DNA of 14,897 bases, from NCBI GenBank assembly GCA_038065775.1, contig JBBTQE010000032.1, forward strand, positions 1 to 14,897, read 5' to 3'. A model generated the notes under the pieces. It had not been told where the DNA came from. It ran no database searches and saw nothing but the letters and a program-made list of their open reading frames with translations. Source of the stretch: JBBTQE01 sp038065775. GTDB lineage: Bacteria; Patescibacteriota; Patescibacteriia; Magasanikbacterales; GWA2-37-8. Of this stretch, positions 6,297 through 13,356 are shown piece after piece (the stretch's first letter is position 1; every line of letters begins with the position of its first letter). Position numbers and translations under genes: made by a program.

Positions 6297-6830
6297 CTAG
6301 GCTTTCATCTCTTCTTGCCTTGCCCTGAAATTAATCCATCTCGCGGCGGTGAAAAAAAAATCACTTAGGCGATTAAAATACGCATAAAGTTCTGGACGGA
6401 TTTGCGCAGATTTTCCAAATGCGACCAATTCGCGTTCCGCTCGACGGCAAATCGCGCGCGTCTGATGCAAAAGCGCGCCAGCTCTGCATCCCCCGGGTAA
6501 AACAAAATTTTTGAGTTCAGGAAGTTCGGTGCAGAGTTTATCAATCATTTTTTCCAACTCGGTAATTTTTTCTTGCCCAATTTTTTCAATATTTTGTAAA
6601 TCCGTTTGCAAGGAAGCAATTTCCGAACCAGCCTTGAATAAATTCTTTTGAATTTCCAGAATAAAATTTTTGAGATCGCCTCGTTCTAACTCTGAAACAA
6701 CTAAACCCAACGAGGCATTCAGTTCGTCTGTTTCCCCAATCACACGCATTTCAATACAACATTTGCTTATTCTTTTTCCGCCAAGCAGAGATGTATCGCC
6801 TTCATCGCCGGTTTTGGTATAAATTTTCAT
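6297..6830 (-). CDS. pduO: Cob(I)alamin adenosyltransferase, PduO type
   Basis: This 177-residue cytoplasmic enzyme transfers adenosyl from ATP to cob(I)alamin to make adenosylcobalamin. The ATP-binding N-terminal motif YTKTGDEGDTSLLGGKR covers residues 4-20. GETDELNASLG (32-42) follows, then PGG at 112-114, CRRAER (128-133), and NRLSDFFFTAARW (153-165), all diagnostic of the PduO/MMAB family. Its length is normal. The ATG overlaps the stop of the preceding coiled-coil gene as ATGA, which suggests translational coupling. It is the last gene of the operon headed by the adenosylcobalamin-dependent ribonucleotide reductase, so its likely job is cofactor supply to NrdJ from salvaged B12. No other cobalamin-synthesis gene is in the window. 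Confidence 0.93.
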   Translation of the reverse strand: MKIYTKTGDEGDTSLLGGKRISKCCIEMRVIGETDELNASLGLVVSELERGDLKNFILEIQKNLFKAGSEIASLQTDLQNIEKIGQEKITELEKMIDKLCTELPELKNFVLPGGCRAGALLHQTRAICRRAERELVAFGKSAQIRPELYAYFNRLSDFFFTAARWINFRARQEEMKA

Positions 6831-7303
6831 ACTAACTTTTTCATCATTTCTTCAACTTTTTCTTGAGCCATTTTTTCAATTTCACTTTCATTGGCTGATG
6901 GATTTTCCTTTTTCAATTCAGCTTTTTCTTCAACTAAAAGAGCTAGACGCAAATCTTCCATCTGGCTCCGATAATCCATCAATTTTTTCTTCAAACTCTC
7001 AACTATTTTCTGATCGCGCGCCACGGAAGGAATCGCGCCCTCATCTCCAATTTGCAACTGCTTACGAATTTGCTGGACAGCCTTCATCACCTGTTGCATG
7101 TTCGCTATTATATTTTGCATCATTTTCTTGGCGCTCTGCGTTTCCTTGATCATCTGCTCGGCGCGTTCGCGCACGGCCGCTTTTTTTGCCTCCTGCTCTT
7201 CTTTATCTTCGCGAGATTCAAACCCCGCCTCTTGTCCTTCAAAAGAATTTCTACCGAATATTTTTTCCAGTCCTTTTTCAGTTTCAATCATAAAAATACA
7301 CAT
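6827..7303 (-). CDS. Small coiled-coil protein of unknown function
   Basis: I do not recognise a family. The 158 residues are highly charged and almost entirely helical in appearance. A Glu/Lys-rich stretch (25-60) leads into heptad-like KKMMQNIIANMQQVMKAVQQIRKQLQ (about 59-84). A short break with Gly and Pro (IGDEGAIPSVARD) follows, and then a second long helix (97-158). There is no signal peptide or membrane segment. It lies between the unknown 413-residue gene (15 nt upstream) and the cobalamin adenosyltransferase (4-nt ATGA overlap), within the nrdJ operon. An alternative ATG at 7291 (MIETEKG...) is at least as plausible, because the first four residues look unlike the rest and neither start has a Shine-Dalgarno sequence. 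The composition resembles an oligomerising scaffold, but that is only an impression. Confidence 0.68.
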   Translation of the reverse strand: MCIFMIETEKGLEKIFGRNSFEGQEAGFESREDKEEQEAKKAAVRERAEQMIKETQSAKKMMQNIIANMQQVMKAVQQIRKQLQIGDEGAIPSVARDQKIVESLKKKLMDYRSQMEDLRLALLVEEKAELKKENPSANESEIEKMAQEKVEEMMKKLV

Positions 7304-7318
7304 TCTTTAAAAACCAGC

Positions 7319-8560
7319 TCAAAAATCAGACGGCAGATATTTTCCTCGTTTGAAAAAATAAGCGTAAAGTTCTGCCATGTACTCAATATACTCATGATTG
7401 ATTTTTTTCAATTCCGCCGCTTCCTTTTGCATTGTGGGCCCCTTCTTCGCCAGCCCGACGGCTTCCAGCCGATTCCTAATCAACGCAAATTCACGATCCA
7501 GCCCACCCAGACTGTTTATTATAGTTTTCCGATAATTCTCTTGGCTTTGATCACTCTGTGGATTTTGCAAATTTTCGTCTGCAATCGCTAAACGTATATT
7601 TTTTTCCGCTCTGGCCAAAAATTCTATCGCCTCTCCTATTCCCTTGCCTCGATTGCCAAAGCTGTTCTTACTTTCTAGACTGCGGATCGCTCTGTTTATA
7701 TCCCCCCCAAATACAATATTAACATACTCGCGAACTACAGCTTCTGATTTTTCTATTTCCTTTTGCAAATTTTCCGCCCTTTTTATTCCAATGTTTTCCT
7801 CCAATTTTCCCATTGCTTGCTCATTAGGCACTTTTTGAGTTTTCATCTTGTCTAACCGCTCTCCTTTAGGCCACCCATGCATCCATGCCTCTCCAACATC
7901 AGCGCGCCCGGTTACAGCGCAGATTCCAACAATAACATCCGAAACGGTTAATGGTAATTCCTCGTCCGCCTCTTCTTTAACTGTTTGCAAATATTGATAT
8001 AATTTACCAACAACTTCTTTCGGCAAATTAGCCATCCAAGTAAAAATTGCGCTTCTGCCCTCATGAGAAAAGTATCTTTTTGTTTTTAAAGACAAATTAA
8101 TGTAATCGGGATCGGGAAGGATGCCAATTTGCGCGGTCAATCTATTGTCTGGAAAAGGAAGCATGGACCCAATTCTTTCTCTGGCCGCAATTATACGTTC
8201 CGTTATAAAATCATAATGATTTGCCGGCATTTTTAACTGCATTGCCACATCCACGCTTTTATCTCGTAAAATTTCACCCACTACTCCCGTCGCATCCGCG
8301 ATTTCTTCTTTTGTTCGGTTGCTAAAATATTCACGAGCCTTTTCTGGCTCCACCCACTTTGCTTCTAAAATTTTTTGCCACAACTCATTAACTTTTTCTG
8401 TTTCAGCCACGCCTGCCAGCGATTCATTTGCCACAGCTAAACTTTTTGGCGCTTTAATTTCCCCCACTTCAGGCGCATCAAATTTTTTTGCGGCGCCTTT
8501 CACTTCTGGTCTGCCGGATTCTTCACCGCCGCTTCCATTGCCTCTTTTTTTATCTGTCAT
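7319..8560 (-). CDS. Hypothetical protein, 413 residues, in the nrdJ operon
   Basis: I do not recognise a family. The first 45 or so residues (MTDKKRGNGSGGEESG...) are polar and probably disordered. The rest is soluble and mainly helical, with no membrane segment, signal peptide or metal-binding cluster. Recognisable stretches are ILPDPDYINLSLKTKRYFSHEGR near residue 145, VSDVIVGICAVTGRADVGEAWMHGWPKGERL near 210-240, and a tail YIEYMAELYAYFFKRGKYLPSDF. Much of the second half looks like long charged helices. The ATG at 8558-8560 was chosen because it lies 14 nt after the nrdJ stop; an upstream in-frame ATG at 8611 would overlap nrdJ by 37 nt and has no ribosome-binding site. Its position between nrdJ and the adenosyltransferase suggests a link to nucleotide reduction or merely co-expression. 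Confidence 0.78.
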   Translation of the reverse strand: MTDKKRGNGSGGEESGRPEVKGAAKKFDAPEVGEIKAPKSLAVANESLAGVAETEKVNELWQKILEAKWVEPEKAREYFSNRTKEEIADATGVVGEILRDKSVDVAMQLKMPANHYDFITERIIAARERIGSMLPFPDNRLTAQIGILPDPDYINLSLKTKRYFSHEGRSAIFTWMANLPKEVVGKLYQYLQTVKEEADEELPLTVSDVIVGICAVTGRADVGEAWMHGWPKGERLDKMKTQKVPNEQAMGKLEENIGIKRAENLQKEIEKSEAVVREYVNIVFGGDINRAIRSLESKNSFGNRGKGIGEAIEFLARAEKNIRLAIADENLQNPQSDQSQENYRKTIINSLGGLDREFALIRNRLEAVGLAKKGPTMQKEAAELKKINHEYIEYMAELYAYFFKRGKYLPSDF

Positions 8561-8574
8561 ATTATGAAAAATAT

Positions 8575-11500
8575 TTAACTGCACCCGGTCGTGCTCCCGC
8601 AATTCAAACATTTATAGCAACTCCCATTTCTAATCGTAATATGCCCACAAGTCGGACATGGCGGAGCGTCGCCCATCATTCCGGAAAGTTGTTGATCAAT
8701 CCCCGCGACATTCGCATCAATCGCCATTTCCACTTTCGGCATATTCGGCAAAGTTGCTTGCGTTATTTTCGTTTCAACTTTATCGCCCAAAGGCATTGCC
8801 GCCTGTCCGCTTAATATGGCTTCTATTCGCGCTATCTGTTCGGCCCGATTCTTTTGGATGCCGGTTGGTTTCACCTGCACAAAATCCGTGCGACCCTGAT
8901 ATTCCATGCCCAAAACACGAAAAATAAAATCAATTATTGACGTGCAGAATTTTATATTCGGATGATCCGTCATTCCGCTTGGTTCAAAGCGGGTAAATGT
9001 AAACTTATCAACATACTCATGCAAAGGCACGCCATATTGCAATCCGGTAGAGATGGCAATCGCAAACAAATTCAGCATGCTTCTGAAGGCCGCGCCTTCT
9101 TTGTGCATATCAATAAATATCTCACCAAGTTTTCCATCCGGATATTCGCCTGTGCGCAAAAACACGGCCTGCCCGCTGATCTTGGTTTTTATCGTAAGCC
9201 CGCTTCTCTTATACGGCAACTTGCGCTGTTCGCCATGAACATAAATTTTACTGCCCTGTATACTGCCGTCATGAGCATATTTTATCATCGCGTTTTCTTC
9301 CGAAACCTCCTGATTCACAACTTGCTCGCCCTTGGATGTCAGCAAATATTTTTTTGTGATTTCCCGAACTTTTTCAATCGCCACTTCCACAGTCTTCGCC
9401 TCAACATTTTCCGCTTTAACATTTTCAACTTTTCCAATTTTATTTTCTTCAACTTTCGCGTCTTCTTTTTTGTCGCTCTTGGATTTTGAAGAAAGCGGCT
9501 GGGAAAGCTTGCACCCGTCGCGATAAAGCGCGATTGCTTTCAAACCCAACTTCCAAGAAGCCACATAAGCGGTTTTTACATCATCAAGAGTCGCCTCGTT
9601 CGGCATGTTAATTGTTTTTGAAATTGCGCCGGACAAAAACGGCTGAACCGCGGCCATCATTCTTATGTGACCTAAATAATGAATATAGCGCTGGCCTTTC
9701 CTGCCATTTTTATTCGCGGTATCAAACACGGCATAATGCTCTTTGCGCAGATGCGGCGCGTCTTCAATGGTCATAGCTCCACAAACAAACTCATTCGCGG
9801 CGGAAATCTGCTCGGACGTGAATCCAAGCGCTGACAACAAATTAAAATTCGCGTCATTATACTGCTCACTGGTGAAACTAAGACGAGCCATACATTCTTC
9901 GCCCAAAGTCCAAACATTAAACGCGAATTGGAGTTCAAATACCATTGCTAAAGATTTTTCAATCTTGTCTAAATCATCCACGGTAAAACCTCTGTCTCTT
10001 AAAATATCATGATTAATTTCAGGAGCGTTTTTCAATGTCGCGTGGCCGCGCAAATAATTGATAGTGTCATCTATCTGCGTTTCAGTGTAGCCCAGCACTC
10101 TTAACGCGACCGGCATTGATTCGTTCACGATTTTGAAATATCCGCCACCGGCCAATTTTTTGAATTTCACGAGCGAGAAATCCGGTTCAACGCCGGTTGT
10201 GGCGCAATCCATCAGCAAAGCAATCGTGCCGGTCGGAGCAAGCAAAGTTACTTGCGCGTTTCTAAAACCAAATTCATTGCCAAGTTCCAATGTTTTGTCC
10301 CAACTCTCTTGCGCGGCGGTTAATAAATACGCGGGCGTATTTTCAGGATTTAAGCCGGTCGGCTTCACTGTTAAATTCTCGCATTTCTCCTCGCAAATTC
10401 CGTAAGTGGCGCGCCTGTGATTTCGCATCACACGCAACATATCTTCTTTATTCTTCTCGTATCCGGCAAAAGTCCCCAAAAAGCTGGCCATTTCCGCTGA
10501 TGTTGAATATGATTCCGCGGTCATAAGCGCTGTCACCGCGCCGGCAAAACCCATTGCTTCCGGCGAATCGTAAGGAATTCCGGCGGTCATAAGCACACTG
10601 CCAATATTGGCATAGCCCAAACCGAGCGTGCGAAACAAATAACTGTTCTGCGCGATCTCTTTGCTCGGAAATTGCGCCATTAAAATACTGATTTCCAAAA
10701 CTACGGTCCAAACCCGAGTCGTATATTTAAAGCCTTCAATATCAAAAAAGAATTTTTCCGTATCATAATAATGCCCGAGGTTTATTGACGCCAAATTGCA
10801 GGCAGTGTCATCAAGGAACATGTATTCCGCGCATGGATTTGAAGCATTAATTCTGCCGGATTGCGGACAGGTGTGCCAGTCGTTGATATTGGTGTCAAAC
10901 TGGACGCCGGGATCGGCGCAAGCCCAAGCCGCATAGGCAATTTTTTCCCAAAGTTTTTTCGCTTTTAATGTTTTTATTGTTTCCTTTTTAGTCCTGCTAA
11001 CCAGATTCCAGTCAGCGTCATTTTCAACCGCTTCCAAAAATTCCTGGCTGATTCTAACTGAATTGTTTGAATTTTGACCTGAAACAGTTTGATAGGCCTC
11101 GCCTTCGTATGCTGAATCATATCCGGCCGCGATAAGAGCCGCCACTTTTTTTTCTTCGTTTACTTTCCAATCAATAAAATCTTCAATATCGGGATGATCC
11201 ACATTTAAAATAACCATCTTCGCGGCGCGGCGAGTCGTGCCACCGGATTTTATCGCCCCGGCGGCCCTGTCGCCTATTTTTAACCAGCTCATAAGACCCG
11301 ATGATGTGCCGCCGCCGGATAATTTTTCTCCCTGCCCGCGTAAACTGGAAAAATTCGTGCCGGTTCCGCTTCCGTATTTAAACAATCGCGCTTCGCGCAC
11401 CCAAAGATCCATTATTCCGCCTTCATTTACCAAATCATCTCTGACAGATTGGATGAAGCAATTATGAACAACAACTCCATTGGCGCAAAATTTTCCAGAT

Positions 11501-13158
11501 TCGGTTTGAATATCAAAAACTTCTTCTTCGCCAATATAATCAACTGACATTACAGTTTCTTCAGACAACACGCACTTCTCTTTTCCCTTCACTTCTTCAT
11601 TCAATTTAACAAGTTTTTCATTTTTATCCATGGAAACAAATCCGATGATCTCGGCATACTTTTTTCTTTCAGATTCATATGATATTGAAAGCTGATAACT
11701 TTGTTTTCTGTCCGGACGCTTTTCAGAATTTTGACTTAAATTTGAATAAATACCCAGCTCCAACAAGAGAACCTGAACGCCATGCATTAACTCTTCCGAA
11801 ATTGAAGTGAGTACAACATCGCCGCAGTTGCGTTCGTCGCTATGTCTATTTCTAACACATCCATCTGCTTGGAATAATCCCCGTAAAAATGCGGTTTTCT
11901 CCGCCTTGCTTCCTTGCATTATTATATCCGGAACTTTTTCTGTTAATGATTTATTTTTTAATTCATACAAATTTACATAATCATCAACATCCTTAGAATC
12001 TAATTTTACAACCCTATAGGTTTCACTTATATTTTTTTTGACAACGGTTAAATATCTGCCAAAAACTTTTGTGAAAATTTCTGCGACTCTTGCATACTCA
12101 TCATCATTAATTGTGATAACACCAAAAAGAGTCGTCTTGCCGTTTCTCCCGTATTTTCCATAATACCCGTCTCCAACCACAAAGCCGGCCAACTCCGCTT
12201 TTGCGACAGAGAGATCGTCCGCGTCATTATTTTTCGCGCTATATTCCAACGCCACTTGTTGCACCTTATTACCTAAAATTCCACGCAATTCCAGCCAATC
12301 GTATTTACCCCCTTCACCTAATCGCTTTTCTGAAGTCAAAACCAAATGATCGTCAGTGAATTCAAAATAATTTCCATTTTTTAATGTGGCTCTAAATAAT
12401 TTTTTTGTTCCATTATTTTTTACAGCTAAAATTTTTATGAATTTTTCTCCATCAAAAATTTTTATTCCAACTTTACTATCTCCAACAACATCGCCTAAAT
12501 TTAAAACGCCTTCTTCGGTAAAAAGTTTTGTGTCATAACGACCGCACGCGTGTGGCTGCGGATGAGTATAGGCGTCTTCGGATAATTGAATTTCACCGGT
12601 TACTGGATCGGCGAAATAATGCCCCTGCGCCGGGCCGTTTATTCCATATGCCCAATACAAACCAGTGTTAAACCATTGCGGTGAATTCGGCGCGACCATT
12701 TGCGCAATCAACATGTAAACAAGCTCATCATAAAAAATCCGCGCGTCCTCTTGGCTGAAAAAATATCCATATTTCTCTCCCCAATATCTCCAAGTTCCGG
12801 CCAAACGATGAGCAACCTGCTTCATGCTTTTTTCAGGCCCAAGCAAAACAACGCCATCGGCGTTTATTTTTGCCTTTCCGTCAGCATCGTACTGCGGAAC
12901 ACCTGCTTTTCTAAAATATTTTTGCGCCAAAATATCAGTCGCGACTTGCGACCATGTTTCCGGGACTTCAACTTCTTTCATTTCAAAGACAACTTTTCCA
13001 TTTGGCTCTTTAATAACGGAAGAGCGAACTTCGTATTTGAACATATCAAAAGGACTGCCGCCCTCTTTTGTATAGTGGCGATCAAACCTCAAGCCATTTT
13101 CATTATATTTAAAATCACTATCAATTACGAAAGTCTTTGTCGCCAATGTCGTATGCAT
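8575..13158 (-). CDS. nrdJ: Adenosylcobalamin-dependent (class II) ribonucleoside-diphosphate reductase with intein
   Basis: The gene encodes a 1527-residue precursor; removing a 362-residue intein leaves an extein of 1165 residues. The enzyme reduces ribonucleotides to deoxyribonucleotides with a thiyl radical made from adenosylcobalamin. The N-terminal class II domain (RFDRHYTKEGGSPFD...ETWSQVATDILAQKYFRKAGVP) is followed by MVAPNSPQWFNTG and then the barrel. In spliced numbering Cys205 (ACFIQSV), Cys414 (NPCAEY) and Cys425 (TACNLASIN) match the redox, radical and redox cysteines of Lactobacillus NrdJ (119, 408, 419), with the same 11-residue spacing. Glu416 is the usual active-site acid. 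LAPTGTIALLMDC comes later, then a charged Lys/Glu/Val linker, a TSCPD-type domain and a C-terminal Cys cluster (CPTC...CYKCLNCG...GCS). No ATP cone is seen. The ATG at 13158 is preferred to one at 13218, which lies upstream of the predicted transcription start. It heads a four-gene operon. Confidence 0.94.
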   Translation of the reverse strand: MHTTLATKTFVIDSDFKYNENGLRFDRHYTKEGGSPFDMFKYEVRSSVIKEPNGKVVFEMKEVEVPETWSQVATDILAQKYFRKAGVPQYDADGKAKINADGVVLLGPEKSMKQVAHRLAGTWRYWGEKYGYFFSQEDARIFYDELVYMLIAQMVAPNSPQWFNTGLYWAYGINGPAQGHYFADPVTGEIQLSEDAYTHPQPHACGRYDTKLFTEEGVLNLGDVVGDSKVGIKIFDGEKFIKILAVKNNGTKKLFRATLKNGNYFEFTDDHLVLTSEKRLGEGGKYDWLELRGILGNKVQQVALEYSAKNNDADDLSVAKAELAGFVVGDGYYGKYGRNGKTTLFGVITINDDEYARVAEIFTKVFGRYLTVVKKNISETYRVVKLDSKDVDDYVNLYELKNKSLTEKVPDIIMQGSKAEKTAFLRGLFQADGCVRNRHSDERNCGDVVLTSISEELMHGVQVLLLELGIYSNLSQNSEKRPDRKQSYQLSISYESERKKYAEIIGFVSMDKNEKLVKLNEEVKGKEKCVLSEETVMSVDYIGEEEVFDIQTESGKFCANGVVVHNCFIQSVRDDLVNEGGIMDLWVREARLFKYGSGTGTNFSSLRGQGEKLSGGGTSSGLMSWLKIGDRAAGAIKSGGTTRRAAKMVILNVDHPDIEDFIDWKVNEEKKVAALIAAGYDSAYEGEAYQTVSGQNSNNSVRISQEFLEAVENDADWNLVSRTKKETIKTLKAKKLWEKIAYAAWACADPGVQFDTNINDWHTCPQSGRINASNPCAEYMFLDDTACNLASINLGHYYDTEKFFFDIEGFKYTTRVWTVVLEISILMAQFPSKEIAQNSYLFRTLGLGYANIGSVLMTAGIPYDSPEAMGFAGAVTALMTAESYSTSAEMASFLGTFAGYEKNKEDMLRVMRNHRRATYGICEEKCENLTVKPTGLNPENTPAYLLTAAQESWDKTLELGNEFGFRNAQVTLLAPTGTIALLMDCATTGVEPDFSLVKFKKLAGGGYFKIVNESMPVALRVLGYTETQIDDTINYLRGHATLKNAPEINHDILRDRGFTVDDLDKIEKSLAMVFELQFAFNVWTLGEECMARLSFTSEQYNDANFNLLSALGFTSEQISAANEFVCGAMTIEDAPHLRKEHYAVFDTANKNGRKGQRYIHYLGHIRMMAAVQPFLSGAISKTINMPNEATLDDVKTAYVASWKLGLKAIALYRDGCKLSQPLSSKSKSDKKEDAKVEENKIGKVENVKAENVEAKTVEVAIEKVREITKKYLLTSKGEQVVNQEVSEENAMIKYAHDGSIQGSKIYVHGEQRKLPYKRSGLTIKTKISGQAVFLRTGEYPDGKLGEIFIDMHKEGAAFRSMLNLFAIAISTGLQYGVPLHEYVDKFTFTRFEPSGMTDHPNIKFCTSIIDFIFRVLGMEYQGRTDFVQVKPTGIQKNRAEQIARIEAILSGQAAMPLGDKVETKITQATLPNMPKVEMAIDANVAGIDQQLSGMMGDAPPCPTCGHITIRNGSCYKCLNCGSTTGCS
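11461..12546 (-). mobile_element. Intein with LAGLIDADG homing endonuclease inside nrdJ
   Basis: The intein is 362 residues long, in frame, and bounded by Cys1 (codon 12544-12546) and Asn362 (codon 11461-11463). Block A is CGRYDTKLFTEEG and block B contains TDDH (64-67). Two endonuclease motifs are present: LAGFVVGDG (119-127, acidic Asp126) and LRGLFQADG (221-229, acidic Asp228). Block F is VFDIQTE...FCANGVVVHN, with penultimate His361 and terminal Asn362, and the next extein residue is Cys. Every residue needed for class 1 splicing and for endonuclease catalysis is present, so both activities are probably intact. The junctions rejoin to PHA|CFIQSV, the normal NrdJ sequence. It is a selfish element that spreads by homing into intein-less nrdJ alleles. 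Confidence 0.95.
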
Positions 13159-13180
13159 AATAAAAAAATAAATACAGCGA

Positions 13181-13228
13181 GTACTACTTATTGTAGTGAA
13201 AATAAATTTTGACCACAATATATAGTAT
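13181..13228 (-). promoter_or_regulatory. Pair of NrdR-box-like operators upstream of nrdJ
   Basis: The distal box (13213-13228, minus strand ATACTATATATTGTGG) matches 14 of 16 positions of the NrdR consensus ACACWATATATWGTGT. The proximal box (13181-13196, CTACAATAAGTAGTAC) matches 10 of 16. The centres are 32 bp apart with 16 bp between, the spacing typical of paired NrdR boxes (about three helical turns). NrdR is an ATP-cone repressor that shuts off ribonucleotide reductase genes when dATP is plentiful. The boxes cover the -35 and -10 of the proximal nrdJ promoter. No nrdR gene lies in the window. Confidence 0.74.
13190..13218 (-). promoter_or_regulatory. Proximal nrdJ promoter, overlapped by NrdR-box-like sites
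   Basis: On the minus strand TTGTGG (13213-13218) is followed after exactly 17 bp by TACAAT (13190-13195). Transcription would start near 13183, about 25 nt before the nrdJ ATG at 13158. The -35 lies in the distal NrdR-like box and the -10 in the proximal one, so binding would directly block RNA polymerase. Confidence 0.6.
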
Positions 13229-13247
13229 TTTTAACCCGACAAAATAC

Positions 13248-13276
13248 ATTATATCACCTTTGCAAGTTTTTGGCTA
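13248..13276 (-). promoter_or_regulatory. Possible distal nrdJ promoter
   Basis: TGATATAAT (13248-13256, minus strand) is a perfect extended -10. TAGCCA (13271-13276) lies 17 bp upstream and matches TTGACA at four of six positions. It would start a transcript near 13241 with a leader of about 83 nt running through both NrdR-like boxes. Whether both promoters are used cannot be told from sequence. Confidence 0.5.
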
Positions 13277-13296
13277 AACCGGCTTTTTTTGGCTAA
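13267..13296. repeat. Short direct repeat upstream of nrdJ
   Basis: The 11-mer TTTTTGGCTAA occurs at 13267-13277 and again at 13286-13296, a 19-bp offset of nearly two helical turns. The first copy overlaps the -35 of the distal nrdJ promoter. It could be a regulator site or a chance duplication in T-rich DNA. Confidence 0.4.
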
Positions 13297-13311
13297 CTCC
13301 ACCATAAAGGC

Positions 13312-13343
13312 AAATAAAAAATAACTCATACTTAATGAGTTAT
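13312..13343 (-). terminator. Rho-independent terminator of the surface-protein gene
   Basis: On the minus strand ATAACTCAT (13335-13343) pairs with ATGAGTTAT (13321-13329) around a 5-nt loop. The run TTTTTT (13316-13321) follows. It lies 14 nt after the stop codon at 13357-13359 and separates the surface-protein transcript from the nrdJ control region. Confidence 0.8.
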
Positions 13344-13348
13344 CCACA
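13340..13348 (+). promoter_or_regulatory. Perfect DnaA box
   Basis: TTATCCACA at 13340-13348 is an exact match to the consensus DnaA-binding 9-mer. It is a single copy between the surface-protein stop and the nrdJ promoters and overlaps the terminator stem by four bases. DnaA is known to regulate nrdAB in E. coli, but a lone 9-mer can occur by chance, and there is no cluster that would mark an origin. Confidence 0.4.
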
Positions 13349-13356
13349 AGATATTT

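Noticed and set aside
7052..7591. 179-codon rightward open frame
   Set aside because: Antisense shadow spanning parts of two leftward genes; low-complexity Phe/Leu-rich translation.
8561..8611. Upstream start for the 413-residue protein
   Set aside because: It would overlap nrdJ by 37 nt without a ribosome-binding site; the ATG at 8560 sits 14 nt after the nrdJ stop.
8962..9489. 175-codon rightward open frame
   Set aside because: Antisense shadow of the nrdJ C-terminal region, Phe/Asn-rich because the linker is Lys/Glu/Val-rich.
12700..13212. 170-codon rightward open frame opposite nrdJ
   Set aside because: Antisense shadow of the conserved NrdJ N-terminus; composition is not protein-like and no start signal is seen.
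13159..13218. nrdJ start at the upstream ATG (13218, MWSKFIFTT...)
   Set aside because: The extra 20 residues overlap the NrdR-like boxes and promoter, lie before the predicted transcription start near 13183, and are unlike NrdJ N-termini.
13340..13348. Replication origin
   Set aside because: Only one DnaA box and no AT-rich unwinding region or dnaA/dnaN neighbourhood.
13159..13356. Cobalamin riboswitch ahead of the B12-dependent nrdJ operon
   Set aside because: No B12-box-like conserved core was found, and the leader (25 or about 83 nt) is far shorter than a cobalamin riboswitch.
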